From positions 1-64,000 of the forward strand of contig CAJTFL010000002.1 of NCBI GenBank assembly GCA_910575565.1: 64,000 bases of DNA, in the 5' to 3' direction. Positions within the stretch are counted from its first letter, which is position 1; every line of letters begins with the position of its first letter. The notes under the pieces are model-generated. The model did not search any database and was not told the DNA's origin. It saw only the letters and a program-made list of their open reading frames with translations. Made by a program: the position numbers and the translations under genes. Positions 34,667 through 46,169 of this stretch are shown here, in pieces. The DNA comes from Lachnospiraceae bacterium. GTDB lineage: Bacteria; Bacillota; Clostridia; Lachnospirales; Lachnospiraceae.

Positions 34667-34897
34667 TTAAGCGCAAAGGTATTTTGCCAACTGATCAACC
34701 AGTTTATCGCAGTCGCTGGAATGCACGACCATCTCCAGCGTCTTCTTTCCTGTCATGCAAATCGCACCCATGAGGGATTTCGCGTCAATAATCATACTGC
34801 CGCTTCTTAAGTCTACATCGCCGTCAAAGGTATTTACAATATTTACAAAATTTAAAACATCTTCTGTCTTTCGTAAATTTACGGGATAGGTTCTCAT
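34667..34897 (-). CDS. HPr-like protein without the phosphocarrier histidine
   Basis: The 76 residues have the HPr fold pattern: strand MRTYPVNL, helix region NFVNIVNTFDGDVDL, then DAKSLMGAICM. The active-site GLHARPA of PTS HPr is replaced, and no His occurs in that region. The Ser at position 41 aligns with regulatory Ser46 (KSIMG). This is the Crh pattern, so it may act in catabolite signalling rather than phosphotransfer; that is inference. AAGGAGGT is placed well before the ATG. Confidence 0.75.
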   Translation of the reverse strand: MRTYPVNLRKTEDVLNFVNIVNTFDGDVDLRSGSMIIDAKSLMGAICMTGKKTLEMVVHSSDCDKLVDQLAKYLCA

Positions 34898-35128
34898 ATC
34901 CTGTACCTCCTTATCAGCTTTTCAATTATTGTTTCCCCTCGCGGACTATAATATACCACTCCTGCCAAGATTTCCATTGTCATTTTAGCTGAAATTTTTC
35001 GTCTTCTTGTAGCATTTTGCATGATACCTGTCATCAGTGTATTTTTTTACCCATAACCATATACAAAAAATAGAAATTTCCTTAATCATCCTGTTAAATT
35101 TAGAAGCGCCAATAAATTTTCACACAAC

Positions 35129-35713
35129 TTAAAGCTCTTCCATCTCCTGGTTTACCGACGCCTCGCAGGAGCGCATAGCTTCTATGGTTTTGGAAAACAG
35201 CGTTTCCAGCTCCCAGCCCAGCCGCTCACACCCCTCCTTAATCACGTCCCGGGAGCAGCCCGCGGCAAAACGCTTATCCTTAAATTTCTTTTTCAGGCTG
35301 GAAACCTCCATATCCATAACACTTTTGGAAGGACGCATCTTTGCCGCCGCGCCGATTAACCCGGTCAGCTCATCCGCGGCAAACAGCACCTTTTCCATCT
35401 CGTGTTCCGGGCAGATATTGCTGCAAATCCCGTAACCATGGCTGCAGATGGAGCGGATCATATCCTCTCCTACCCCTGCCGCCTGCAAAAGCTTTGGAGC
35501 CTTCTTGCAGTGCTCCTGGGGCCACTGCTCAAAATCAATATCGTGGAGAAGGCCGGTAATCCCCCAGTACTCCTCATCCTCCCCGTAGCCCAGCTCCTTT
35601 GCATACCAGCGCATCACCCCTTCCACGGTCAGGCCGTGAAGGATATGGAACGGTTCCTGATTATATTTTCTTAAAAGCCCCAGGGCTTCCTCTCTGGTTA
35701 AGCTGCTGTTCAA
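35129..35713 (-). CDS. HD-domain phosphohydrolase
   Basis: The protein has 194 residues from TTG 35713, 8 bp after GGGAGG; the frame continues upstream to 35758 but without an RBS. The HD motif is GLLHDIDFEQWP, with an upstream His (HILHGLTVEG) and a later His (CSHGYG), giving a metal site. The first residues REEALGLLRKYNQEP are common to this clostridial family. Substrate is unknown, perhaps a nucleotide. Confidence 0.85.
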   Translation of the reverse strand: MNSSLTREEALGLLRKYNQEPFHILHGLTVEGVMRWYAKELGYGEDEEYWGITGLLHDIDFEQWPQEHCKKAPKLLQAAGVGEDMIRSICSHGYGICSNICPEHEMEKVLFAADELTGLIGAAAKMRPSKSVMDMEVSSLKKKFKDKRFAAGCSRDVIKEGCERLGWELETLFSKTIEAMRSCEASVNQEMEEL

Positions 35714-35789
35714 TTTTACTTCCTCCCATCGCAACAGATAATGATGCACCATAAACATCCCTATTCCTATATCGACTGACTGGCTCCAA

Positions 35790-37172
35790 TTATAAAGGCT
35801 TTTCTTCCAAAGCCTTTTTATAAATCCCGATTACCTTCCTCATGGCTTCCTCCCCCGGAGCCCCGATGGTCATCCGCTTCTCCACGCAGGTTTTCATGCT
35901 GATGGCCTGGTAAATGTCTTCCTCAAATACTGGGCTGATGGCTTTAAATTCTTCCAGGGACATATCATCCAGGCTAATCCCCTTCTCTAAGCAGAACAGC
36001 ACCAGCTTCCCTACGATCCCATGGGCATCCCGAAAAGGAACCCCGTGGTTAACCAGGTAATCCGCCGCATCCGTGGCATTGGTAAAGCCGTTTTTCGCGC
36101 TTTTTTCCATCACGTCCCGGTTAAAGCTTACGGTGGAAATCATGCCGGTAAACAACAGGATACAGCCCTTTACCGTATCGATAGCGTCAAAAGCCAGCTC
36201 CTTGTCCTCCTGCATATCCTTATTATAAGCCAAAGGAAGGCCCTTCATGGTGGTCAGCAGGGAAACAAACGCCCCGTACACCCGCCCGGTCTTTCCCCGG
36301 ATAAGCTCCGCAATATCCGGATTCTTCTTTTGGGGCATAATGCTGCTCCCGGTGGAGTAGGAATCGTCCAGCTCCACAAACCGGTATTCATTGCTGTTCC
36401 AGATAATCAGCTCCTCACAAAACCGGCTTAAGTGCATGGAAATCATGGACATGGCGCTTAAAAGCTCTAAAAGGTAATCCCTGTCCGCCACGGAATCCAT
36501 GGAATTTAAGGTCGGCCCGTAAAAGCCCAGAAGCTCTGCCGTATACTCCCGATCCAAGGGATAGGTGGTCCCTGCCAGTGCCCCAGAGCCTAATGGGCAG
36601 TAATTCATCCGCTGGTAAAGATCATGAAGCCGCCCTCTGTCCCGGGAAAACATTTCATAATACGCCCCCAGGTGATGGGCCAAGGTAATGGGCTGGGCTT
36701 TCTGCATATGGGTAAAGCCCGGCATATACGTATGGATATGCTCCTCCATCAGCGTCAGCAGCTCCTTTAACAGCCGGTACAAAAGGCCGTCCAGCTCCCT
36801 TACCTGATCCCTGGTGTAAAGCTTCATATCCAAGGCCACCTGATCATTCCGGCTCCGGCCGGTATGGAGGCGCTTTCCTGCCTCCCCTATCCGCTCGGTC
36901 AGCGTTTCCTCAATAAACGAGTGGATATCCTCCGCTCCCGGCCCTATATCAAGCTTCCCCTCTTCAATATCTTTAAGGATCCCCTTAAGGCCGCAGACAA
37001 TCGCCTCCTTATCCTCCCGGCTTAAAATCCCCTGCTTTGCCAGCATGGTCACATGGGCAATGCTGCCCTCAATATCCTGGCGGTAAAATTTCTGATCAAA
37101 CGACAGCGACTCGTTAAAATTATGGACAAGCTGATTTGTCTCCTTCGTAAAACGTCCGCCCCAAAGCTTCAT
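35790..37172 (-). CDS. argH: Argininosuccinate lyase
   Basis: This 460-residue protein is of normal length. It cleaves argininosuccinate to arginine and fumarate, the last step of arginine synthesis. The opening [20 protein letters not shown] and the fumarase/ASL signature [12 protein letters not shown], with the catalytic Ser loop, are plain, as is HTHMQKAQP-like [16 protein letters not shown]. Its ATG overlaps the yfhO-type stop by 4 bp. No argG is adjacent. Confidence 0.97.
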   Translation of the reverse strand: MKLWGGRFTKETNQLVHNFNESLSFDQKFYRQDIEGSIAHVTMLAKQGILSREDKEAIVCGLKGILKDIEEGKLDIGPGAEDIHSFIEETLTERIGEAGKRLHTGRSRNDQVALDMKLYTRDQVRELDGLLYRLLKELLTLMEEHIHTYMPGFTHMQKAQPITLAHHLGAYYEMFSRDRGRLHDLYQRMNYCPLGSGALAGTTYPLDREYTAELLGFYGPTLNSMDSVADRDYLLELLSAMSMISMHLSRFCEELIIWNSNEYRFVELDDSYSTGSSIMPQKKNPDIAELIRGKTGRVYGAFVSLLTTMKGLPLAYNKDMQEDKELAFDAIDTVKGCILLFTGMISTVSFNRDVMEKSAKNGFTNATDAADYLVNHGVPFRDAHGIVGKLVLFCLEKGISLDDMSLEEFKAISPVFEEDIYQAISMKTCVEKRMTIGAPGEEAMRKVIGIYKKALEEKPL

Positions 37173-40021
37173 AGCCTGTTCTCCTTCCCTGCTTCTTCTT
37201 TTCCTGTATTCTGGTTTTCCTGCCGGCCGTTCTTTCCTTCATCCCCTGGCTCCACATCCTCCAGGATCCAGTTATCCCAGCCGCCTTCTTCCCCTAAATC
37301 TTCCTCATCCTCAATGCCTTCTTCCGGCTCGTCATCCAGCCAGTCCAGCTCCGGGAAACGGCTCTTTTTTTGGGATGCTTTCCTTCCCCGGCTTTTTTCC
37401 GTTTCCCCAAAGCCTTCCTTCAGATTTCCCGAAGCCTTAAAGCCTTCCTCTTTTTCCTCTTCCTTCTGGCCTTCTTCCCAGCCCATTTCCTTTGGCCTCG
37501 GCCTTTTTTTATCCTGCCATGCCGCAAAGGCCACTGCCAGCACGGCAAAGGCGCTGACTGCCATGCCTGCCTTAAGGCCCGGGGGATAGTAGCGGAAAGA
37601 CAGCTCATGCTCCCCTGCCGGAAGGTCAAAGCCCAGGAAGGCATTCATCAGCTTGCGCCCTTTAACCTCCTGCCCGTCCACCGTAACTGTCCAGCCCTTG
37701 TCATAAGGAATGCTGGTGAAAAACAGCCCGTCCTCCTTCGCCAAAACCTTTCCCTCAATGGCCGTGTCCCGCCAAAGCGTTACCGTCATGCCGCCATCCT
37801 TCACCTGTTCATAGATTTCGCCCAGGGCATTTTCCTCAAACCGGTAGGCCCTGGCATCCATCACCTCGCTGCCCGTGCAGCTGGCGGTAATCTCCTGCCC
37901 GGCCAGACACCAGCCCAGCTCCAGGAAAAATCCCCGCTTCACATGGTCGAATTTCTTCGTTTCCCCGTCCCGGTTAATGGTCACTTCATCTACATTTTTA
38001 TTGATCACGTAAATGTAATAGTCGCCGTCCCTCTCCGGCGTAAACCGGAAGGTCTGCCCGTTCACATCCCCCCAGGCATCCGACAGCACCGGGCTGCCGC
38101 CCAGGATGGAGGCCAGGCGGTTTTGCACCTCCGCCGGATTTCCGTTCTCCGGGGCAAGGTCGTATTCCAGCTCCATAGGAACCATAAATCCCAGGGGAAG
38201 GGTATAGGCATTTTCATAAAGGTACGTATCCCCCGATTCCCCCATATAGGAAAGGAGGGGGAAATCATCCGGTATCCCTGTGTACAGCCCATAACGGACG
38301 GAAAACAAGGAATTGATTAACGGGGTGCTCCCGGTTATGCTGTAGGCATTGGTAGAGCTTTCACAGCCAAACTGCTTAAACAGCTTGGAAAGATCCGCAT
38401 TGGCCACGGAAGAAAACAGGGACACCGTGGGGAAATTCATCCAGGCTCCGTCATTTTTCGTCTTCCGGGTCATCTTTTCTATCCGGTAAAAGGTATCCTT
38501 GGGGGCAATCTCATCTAAAAGGATCCGCACATCCTCATTGTCCCGCAGATAACTGGTGCGGCTGGTAACGGTAATGCTGGTGGTGGTCATATTGATGGCT
38601 CCTTCCATGGAAACCAGGCCTAAAGCCAAAAGCGCCAGCACATTCCGGTTCGCCCCGCGTCGGTACAGATACAAAAGACCCATGTACAAGGCCAGGAAAA
38701 AAATCGCCACGTAAAAAACAATAAAATGGAAATCTTTTTCCTCCACCGTCTGCTCCGCCACCAGCACAAAGGCTACCGCCCCCCAGAAGGCAAGGACGAT
38801 ATGCTTCCAGGGGATTTCATCCAGCTTCAAGTAGGCGTGGCAGCACATACTCAGCAGCAGCGCGATATAGATAAAGGACTGCCTGCAGGGAAGGCTGTTG
38901 GGATAGTGGAAGCCATGCCACAGGAAATTCAGCACATTTACGGAAAAGCTCAGATAGAAAAACAGCATCAGGCTGCAATATACGATCTTTTCCCTGACGG
39001 GAATCCTGCGGCAGGCCAGATACAGCAAAAAAAACATCAGCACGGCCACGCCACAGTAAATATTCGGCCAGTGATCCAGGCCGATCTCCACGTCCACATT
39101 GCCTATATGCCTGGCCACCATATCGATAATGGAAAAATAAGAGCTGAAGGTTTTGGGGAAGGTGGAGCTTCCCGAGGCTGTGGACTGGAGCGCCAGCACC
39201 TCCGGCAAAAGGACGCAGGCGGAAAGGCCTCCCGCTCCCAGGGAAGCCGCGCCAAACCGCAGGCCGGAAAGGAAAAGCTGCCGAAACCCGCGCCAGCCTT
39301 CCAAAACCAGCAGCACACCAAAGTAAATGACCATAAAGATGCAGATCATGATGGAAATATAGTAGTTGGACAAAATGGACAGCCCCAGGGCAATGCAGTA
39401 AAGCTTCCATTCCCCATAATGAACCAGCTTTTCCAGGCCCAGCATAATGATGGGGAAGAGGAAAATGCAGTCCAGCCACATAATATTCCAGCTGTAGGCG
39501 GCCAGATACCCGGACAAGGCGTAAAGGATCCCAAAGAACGCCGTCCCAAAGGAGTCTGTCCGGTAATGCTTCCTTAAATAATAATGCATGGTTAAGCCGC
39601 ACAAGCCGATTTTTGCCACAATCATATAGGTCATGAATTCGATAACCAGCTTTTTGGGGCAGATAAGCAGCAGCCAGTTAAAGGGGCTGGCCAGATAATA
39701 CGCATACAGCGCGGAAAAATTAATCCCCATTCCCACATCCCAGCTATACAGCAGGCTGCCCCCATTTTGCAGCTTGTACTGGAACTCCGAGAAGAAGGGC
39801 GCATACTGATGGTACATATCCGTCCGCAGAAAGCTTTCTTCCCCGAAGGGGAAAATCTTCCTCTGGATAAAGATAATCACCATCACCAGCACCGGCACTA
39901 GAAATGCTGCCGCCGTCCCGTCCGCCGGGCGGATCAGGCTCCTTCTGCCTTCTGCCAAAACCTTTGGCGTCCTGGCTGGTTCCCCGGTTCTTTTTTCGTT
40001 TTGATCCTGTATCGGTAACAC
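37169..40021 (-). CDS. YfhO-family membrane glycosyltransferase-like protein
   Basis: The protein has 950 residues from GTG 40021, preceded by TTGGAGGAAAAC; the frame also runs 11 codons further into an intergenic repeat. About 12-14 helices fill the first 500 residues (opening [18 protein letters not shown]). Next is a large extracytoplasmic domain, a last helix, and a long acidic cytoplasmic tail (about 880-950) rich in Glu. YfhO proteins act in teichoic acid or polymer glycosylation at the outer face in relatives. It is coupled to argH by overlap. Confidence 0.85.
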   Translation of the reverse strand: MLPIQDQNEKRTGEPARTPKVLAEGRRSLIRPADGTAAAFLVPVLVMVIIFIQRKIFPFGEESFLRTDMYHQYAPFFSEFQYKLQNGGSLLYSWDVGMGINFSALYAYYLASPFNWLLLICPKKLVIEFMTYMIVAKIGLCGLTMHYYLRKHYRTDSFGTAFFGILYALSGYLAAYSWNIMWLDCIFLFPIIMLGLEKLVHYGEWKLYCIALGLSILSNYYISIMICIFMVIYFGVLLVLEGWRGFRQLFLSGLRFGAASLGAGGLSACVLLPEVLALQSTASGSSTFPKTFSSYFSIIDMVARHIGNVDVEIGLDHWPNIYCGVAVLMFFLLYLACRRIPVREKIVYCSLMLFFYLSFSVNVLNFLWHGFHYPNSLPCRQSFIYIALLLSMCCHAYLKLDEIPWKHIVLAFWGAVAFVLVAEQTVEEKDFHFIVFYVAIFFLALYMGLLYLYRRGANRNVLALLALGLVSMEGAINMTTTSITVTSRTSYLRDNEDVRILLDEIAPKDTFYRIEKMTRKTKNDGAWMNFPTVSLFSSVANADLSKLFKQFGCESSTNAYSITGSTPLINSLFSVRYGLYTGIPDDFPLLSYMGESGDTYLYENAYTLPLGFMVPMELEYDLAPENGNPAEVQNRLASILGGSPVLSDAWGDVNGQTFRFTPERDGDYYIYVINKNVDEVTINRDGETKKFDHVKRGFFLELGWCLAGQEITASCTGSEVMDARAYRFEENALGEIYEQVKDGGMTVTLWRDTAIEGKVLAKEDGLFFTSIPYDKGWTVTVDGQEVKGRKLMNAFLGFDLPAGEHELSFRYYPPGLKAGMAVSAFAVLAVAFAAWQDKKRPRPKEMGWEEGQKEEEKEEGFKASGNLKEGFGETEKSRGRKASQKKSRFPELDWLDDEPEEGIEDEEDLGEEGGWDNWILEDVEPGDEGKNGRQENQNTGKEEAGKENRL

Positions 40022-40040
40022 GTTTTCCTCCAATCCTGAG

Positions 40041-40120
40041 ACGTGTTTGAACACCGCTTTCTGTCAGATGCGCATCACCCATTATGGGAATTTGATGCGA
40101 ATGAATATTCAAACACACTC
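40041..40120. repeat. Dispersed inverted repeat, GTGTTTGAA family
   Basis: The ends CGTGTTTGAA and TTCAAACACACTC enclose CTTTCTGTCAGATG, in the same order as the copies at 47392-47467 and 47633-47719. An inner palindrome (GATGCGCATC and GATGCG) is present. It lies just upstream of the yfhO-type gene. Confidence 0.6.
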
Positions 40121-40163
40121 CAGACTCCATACTCAAAATCCCTGTGTAAATTTCTTAGGATAT

Positions 40164-40604
40164 CTATTTTTTAAAGATCCACAGCTTGCTGAACACATAA
40201 TTGACCACCAAATTCACGGCGGAAACTACAGCCTTTGCCAGGTAAAGCCCTGCTTCAATCTCCCCTATGCGAAACTCTCCCCAGTGGAGCATATCCACCA
40301 TGGCAATCATCATTAACATTACCAGCACCCCGGATAATGCCCTGGCCGTAAAAAAACTGCACCATTCCTTCCAAAGATGGGAAGGCTTAAACTGGTAATT
40401 CCGAAATACAATCAGCTTATTGACCACATAGGCAAACACGACGGCGGCAAGCCAGGAAAGGGCGGTAGACAGCCGGTAATCCAGATTCCACTGTTCATTC
40501 ATCAGCCAAAAGCTTACCCAGTCCACCAAGGTGGTAAGGATGCCGCAGATCAGGTAGCTGATGGTTTCATAGTTCACGCATTTTTTCCATAATTTTTCAA
40601 TCAT
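40164..40604 (-). CDS. GtrA-family membrane protein
   Basis: The protein has 146 residues from ATG 40604 (AAAGGAAAAGC upstream). It has four helices with the family phrases FLICG-like YLICGILTTLVDWVSFW, VVFAYVVNKLIVFRNY and NLVVNYVFSKLWIF. GtrA proteins are thought to flip lipid-linked sugars for surface polymer modification, which fits its neighbour YfhO. Confidence 0.9.
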   Translation of the reverse strand: MIEKLWKKCVNYETISYLICGILTTLVDWVSFWLMNEQWNLDYRLSTALSWLAAVVFAYVVNKLIVFRNYQFKPSHLWKEWCSFFTARALSGVLVMLMMIAMVDMLHWGEFRIGEIEAGLYLAKAVVSAVNLVVNYVFSKLWIFKK

Positions 40605-40707
40605 TGCTTTTCCTTTCGGTTTCAAACTTTTTTCATTGTAGTATAAAGTTGAAAAAAAGTAAAGGAGTTTCCAGGAGAGATGGGAGGGTCAGCAAAGTTT
40701 CGTTGTG

Positions 40708-40746
40708 ACAGTTCAGACGGGGCATCTTCTTGCCCGTCTGAACTGT
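40708..40746 (-). repeat. Inverted repeat of the GTTCAG family, after apbE
   Basis: Arms ACAGTTCAGACGGG and CCCGTCTGAACTGT pair perfectly over about 14 bp. The location just after the apbE stop suggests a terminator role, but there is no T-run. The CGTCTGAACTGTTAC arm also occurs at about 34534. Confidence 0.6.
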
Positions 40747-40755
40747 TACGTTTAG

Positions 40756-41982
40756 TTATGGGTTCGCTCCGGCAGGGAGGGATTCCAATAATGCTTCTGC
40801 GCCGTTAGAGCAGTGGATTTGGTAGTCCTTGGTGATGAAGTAGGCGTAAGTTTGAGGGATACGGTTGATTAAAGCCATGCCTTTTTCCAAGCCTAAGGAA
40901 AAGCAGACGGTGCTTAGGGCGTCACCGTCTGCAGAGCAGGGGGAGACGATGGTGACGCTTAAAAGGCCGTTATCATATGGAAAGCCGTCAGCCGGGTTTA
41001 GGATATGGTGGTAAAATTTCCCATCCCTTTCAAAGCACCTCTCGTAGATGCCGGAGGTAACTACGGACTGATCGGCGATGCTTAAAATGGCCGCCGTTTC
41101 CCTCCGATCCTGGAAAGGCTTTTGCAGGCCGATTTTAAACGGGGTTTTATCCGGTCTTTCCCCGATGCAAAGCACATTTCCCCCTAAGTTAATCAGAGCG
41201 CTTTTTACCCCTTTTCCCGCCAGGTATTCCTTGATTTTATCGGCGATGTAGCCTTTGGCGATGGCACCCAGCTCTATCCGGGTATCCGGCGAGGAAAAGA
41301 TAACACAGTTCCCTTCCACGGCTGCCTGGCGGTAATCTACCAGGCTGGCTCCTTTTTTCAGGGCTTCTTCATCCGGCACGGCCTGGCTTCCCCCGGAGAA
41401 ATCCCACAGGGAGCTGACCGGCTCAATGGTAATGTCAAAAGCTCCGCCGGAAAGGGCGGAGTATTCCAAGCCCTTTTGAATCAGCTCTGCAGCGGCAGGC
41501 GAAACCTGCACCTTATTTTCCCCCGGCTTCCGATTGTTCAGCCGGGAAACCTCGCTGTTTTCTATGGTTCGGCTAAAAATCCGCTCGTATTCCCGGCACA
41601 GCTCCATGCAGCCGTCTAAAAGGCGTTCATCCTGGCTGTCATAGATGGTGACGGAAACGAAAGTATTTAACAGGAAATCGGATTTCGTGATGGGATCCTT
41701 ACGGAGCTTTTGATAGCCGTAGCCGACGAAAGCCGTGATAAGGATAAGGACAAGGAAAAGCTTTGCCAGATGCCTTCCCGGCTGGCTCCGGAAATGATTT
41801 TGGGGATGGCTTTGGCCGTGGTTTGGCTGCTGGATCCGGGAGCATCCCGGCTGCCGACTTTGGAGAGCGCTTCTCGGCTGGCTTTGCTGCCGGTTTGGCA
41901 TCCGGCTTTGCTGTTGGCCTTGCGCCTGGTTTTGCTGTTGGCTTTGCTGTTGGTTTTGCGGCTTATCCTGGCTGTTTGCCAT
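40756..41982 (-). CDS. apbE: FAD:protein FMN transferase (ApbE) with Gln-rich N-terminus
   Basis: This 408-residue protein has a C-terminal ApbE domain (about 90-400) with GAFDITIEPVSSLWDF, ELGAIAKGYIADKI, LINLGGNVLCIG and the metal-site region SPCSADGDALSTVCFSLG. It attaches FMN to Thr of flavoproteins such as RnfG/NqrC. A membrane helix (about 73-90) anchors it. Before it are about 70 residues with roughly one Gln in three (QQQSQQQNQAQG), a low-complexity cytoplasmic tail not usual in this family. GAGAGGAAG precedes the ATG. Confidence 0.93.
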   Translation of the reverse strand: MANSQDKPQNQQQSQQQNQAQGQQQSRMPNRQQSQPRSALQSRQPGCSRIQQPNHGQSHPQNHFRSQPGRHLAKLFLVLILITAFVGYGYQKLRKDPITKSDFLLNTFVSVTIYDSQDERLLDGCMELCREYERIFSRTIENSEVSRLNNRKPGENKVQVSPAAAELIQKGLEYSALSGGAFDITIEPVSSLWDFSGGSQAVPDEEALKKGASLVDYRQAAVEGNCVIFSSPDTRIELGAIAKGYIADKIKEYLAGKGVKSALINLGGNVLCIGERPDKTPFKIGLQKPFQDRRETAAILSIADQSVVTSGIYERCFERDGKFYHHILNPADGFPYDNGLLSVTIVSPCSADGDALSTVCFSLGLEKGMALINRIPQTYAYFITKDYQIHCSNGAEALLESLPAGANP

Positions 41983-42092
41983 GGCTTTTCTTCCTCTCAG
42001 TTCCTAATGTTTATGCAATCGTGATTTTCATCCACGCACTTTCCGCCGGCTGAACGATTAACCATGAACGTTTGGCCGCGCTATCGGAAATC

Positions 42093-42172
42093 TTAAGCAT
42101 GACATATCTTAAGCATGATATACTTTAAGCATGACATATCTTAAGCATGATATACTTTAAGCATGATTAAAG
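42093..42172. repeat. 16 bp tandem repeat (five units)
   Basis: Units of TTAAGCATGAYATAYY start at 42093, 42109, 42125, 42141 and 42157, alternating between two variants, the last partial. They lie between apbE and the dnaJ 3' end, next to a GTTCAGC-type repeat at about 42037. A hairpin with GCTGC/GCAGC arms follows at 42171-42216 after dnaJ. Confidence 0.75.
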
Positions 42173-42216
42173 CTGCCGCACCAAGCCTAAACCGAATGTT
42201 TGCTTAATGCAGCAGC
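42171..42216 (-). terminator. Possible terminator of the heat-shock operon
   Basis: On the minus strand GGCTGCTGC pairs with GCGGCAGC around a loop of about 28 nt and is followed by a weak T stretch. It lies 8 bp after the dnaJ stop codon. Confidence 0.4.
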
Positions 42217-42223
42217 CTTTCCC

Positions 42224-43360
42224 TTACTTAAACAAGCCTTTTTTCTTCGTCCGCTCGTGCTCCGGATATACCCCGGTCATGGCCTCGTCGTATTTCCTTA
42301 AGGCTTCCTTTTGGGCTTCGTTCATCCGCTCGGGAACCTGCACCACTAAGGTTACGTAGTGGTCGCCGCGAAGGTTCCTATTCCTTAAGGAAGGCACGCC
42401 TTTGCCCTTTAACCGCACCTTGGTGTCCGTCTGGGTTCCGGCCTTTACCTCGTATTCCACTTCCCCGTCTACCGTCTTAATCCGGATAGGGCCGCCTAAT
42501 GCCGCCTTGGCAAAGGAAATGGGCACGGTGGAGAAGATGCTGGTATCCTGCCGCTTAAAGATAGGATGCTGGGATACCACTGCCTCTACCAGCAGATCGC
42601 CCCGCTCGCCTCCATTGCGCCCCGGCTCGCCGGCTCCGGCTAAGCGGACGCTCTGCCCGTTGTCAATGCCTGCGGGGATGGATACCTTAAATTTCTTCCT
42701 GGTGGCCTTATACCCTGTGCCGTAGCAGTCCGGGCATTTTTCCTTGATGACCTTGCCTGTGCCGCCGCAGTCCGGGCAGCTCTGCACATTCTGCACCTGG
42801 CCGAAGAAGGACTGCTGGATGTACGTAATCTTCCCTTTTCCGTTACATTTGCTACAGGTAACTGGCGAAGTCCCTGCCTTCGCGCCGCTGCCGCGGCAGC
42901 TTTTGCACTCTTCCTTATAATTAATCTCGATTTCCTTCTCACAGCCAAACACGGCTTCCTCGAAGGTAATCCGCACTGCGCTCCTTACATTGGCTCCCCG
43001 CATAGGGCCATTGCTTGCCCGGCCCCTGCGGCTTCCGCCGCCGAAAATATCCCCGAAAATATCCCCGAAGATATCTCCCATATCCGCTCCGGAGAAATCA
43101 AACCCGCCAAAGCCGCCTCCGCCTGCGCCGCCGTCAAAGGCCGCGTGGCCAAACTGGTCATACTGCTGGCGCTTTTGGGGATCGCTTAACACTGCGTAAG
43201 CCTCTGAGGCTTCCTTAAATTTCTCGGCCGCCGCCTCGTCCCCAGGGTTGGCGTCGGGATGGTATTTTTTGGCCAGCACACGGTACGCTTTTTTTATGGC
43301 GGCCTCGTCGGCATCCTTAGAGACGCCTAAGACCTCATAATAATCTCTCTTCTCTGCCAT
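42224..43360 (-). CDS. dnaJ: Chaperone protein DnaJ
   Basis: The 378 residues include the J domain with HPD ([10 protein letters not shown]), a long Gly/Phe linker ([15 protein letters not shown], then repeated [10 protein letters not shown]) and four CxxCxGxG zinc-finger repeats ([32 protein letters not shown]). It stimulates DnaK ATPase and delivers substrates. It is the last gene of the HrcA-controlled operon. Confidence 0.98.
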   Translation of the reverse strand: MAEKRDYYEVLGVSKDADEAAIKKAYRVLAKKYHPDANPGDEAAAEKFKEASEAYAVLSDPQKRQQYDQFGHAAFDGGAGGGGFGGFDFSGADMGDIFGDIFGDIFGGGSRRGRASNGPMRGANVRSAVRITFEEAVFGCEKEIEINYKEECKSCRGSGAKAGTSPVTCSKCNGKGKITYIQQSFFGQVQNVQSCPDCGGTGKVIKEKCPDCYGTGYKATRKKFKVSIPAGIDNGQSVRLAGAGEPGRNGGERGDLLVEAVVSQHPIFKRQDTSIFSTVPISFAKAALGGPIRIKTVDGEVEYEVKAGTQTDTKVRLKGKGVPSLRNRNLRGDHYVTLVVQVPERMNEAQKEALRKYDEAMTGVYPEHERTKKKGLFK

Positions 43361-43439
43361 ATCCTAGTCCTTTCCGGAACGTGCCCGATGATCTCTCCCG
43401 CCCCTGGCAGAAGGAAGCCGCGGGCACGCTCAACCTGCA

Positions 43440-43480
43440 AATAGGGGTTTGCGGAAAAAAACCGCAAATCCCCTTTTCTA
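43440..43480 (-). terminator. Hairpin between dnaK and dnaJ
   Basis: GGGGATTTGCGG pairs with CCGCAAACCCC with a loop of Ts. It is followed on the minus strand by ATTTG. It may partly terminate after dnaK, lowering dnaJ level. Confidence 0.5.
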
Positions 43481-43523
43481 CTAGCCGACGCCGGGAACCC
43501 CGTTTGCCAGCCGATCTGCTATT

Positions 43524-45413
<1,890 letters not shown>

Positions 45414-45462
45414 CTAAAATCCATAGCCATCAATAACTAAATAGTAACGATAACGTATGCCA

Positions 45463-45498
45463 TCGTTCAGCACGCGCGATTTTCGCCGGCTGAACCAG
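45463..45498. repeat. GTTCAGC/GCTGAAC hairpin between grpE and dnaK
   Basis: GTTCAGCACGCGCGATTTTC and GCCGGCTGAAC form an imperfect palindrome. Similar GTTCAGC repeats occur at 3180, 42037 and 60471. Confidence 0.45.
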
Positions 45499-45502
45499 GG
45501 TG

Positions 45503-46153
45503 TTAGTTTGCTACCTGTACCATGCTGTGGCGGACTACGCTGTCGCGGTAAAGATAGCCCTTCTGCAGCTCCGTCACCACGATTTGCTCGCCGTAATTTT
45601 CATCCTCCACGTGCATTACCGCATTGTGGAAATTGGGGTCAAAGGGCTTGCCTGCGGCCTCGATTGGGGTGACGCCGATTTCCTCTAAGGTTTTTTCAAA
45701 CTGCTTATAGATTTTTTCCATTCCTTCCGCAAAAGGCGTTCCCTTAGCGTCCTCCGGGATGGCCGCCAGCCCCCGCTCAAAGTTATCCACCACCGGCAGG
45801 ATCTTTTCGATAATATCCTTTGCCCCAATCTCATACATGGCAGACTTTTCCTTCTCCGTCCGTTTCCTGAAGTTGTCAAACTCCGCCATGGAGCGTTTCA
45901 GCCGATCCGTCAGCTCCTCGATCTTTTCATCCTTCGGATCCTTTTTGTCCTTTTTATGGAAAAATCCTTTCTTTTCCTTCTCGCCTTCCACAGCTTCCCC
46001 TAAGGCTTCCTCCGCCGGTTCGCCATTTTCCCGCTGGCCTCCCGGACCTTCCTCGCCCTGGGAGAATTCCCTGCCCTCTTCCTCATTAACCGTGTCAGGT
46101 TCCATCTTTTCCTCTTCCCCTGGCTGGCCCTTCATTTTCGCTGTATCTTCCAT
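45503..46153 (-). CDS. grpE: Nucleotide exchange factor GrpE
   Basis: The protein has 216 residues from ATG 46153, with AAAGGAAAGGTGAG just upstream; the open frame upstream overlaps hrcA and is not used. Residues 1-70 are acidic and low-complexity, followed by a coiled coil (KIEELTDRLKRSMAEFDNFRKRTEKEK) and the C-terminal beta-wing (PIEAAGKPFDPNFHNAVMHV). It releases ADP from DnaK. Confidence 0.98.
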   Translation of the reverse strand: MEDTAKMKGQPGEEEKMEPDTVNEEEGREFSQGEEGPGGQRENGEPAEEALGEAVEGEKEKKGFFHKKDKKDPKDEKIEELTDRLKRSMAEFDNFRKRTEKEKSAMYEIGAKDIIEKILPVVDNFERGLAAIPEDAKGTPFAEGMEKIYKQFEKTLEEIGVTPIEAAGKPFDPNFHNAVMHVEDENYGEQIVVTELQKGYLYRDSVVRHSMVQVAN

Positions 46154-46169
46154 CTGCTCACCTTTCCTT

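Noticed and set aside
37370-39602. Long open frames opposite or inside the yfhO-type gene (250-316 codons)
   Set aside because: They lie over a clearly coding GC-rich gene, have no family resemblance, no RBS and biased composition; they are shadows.
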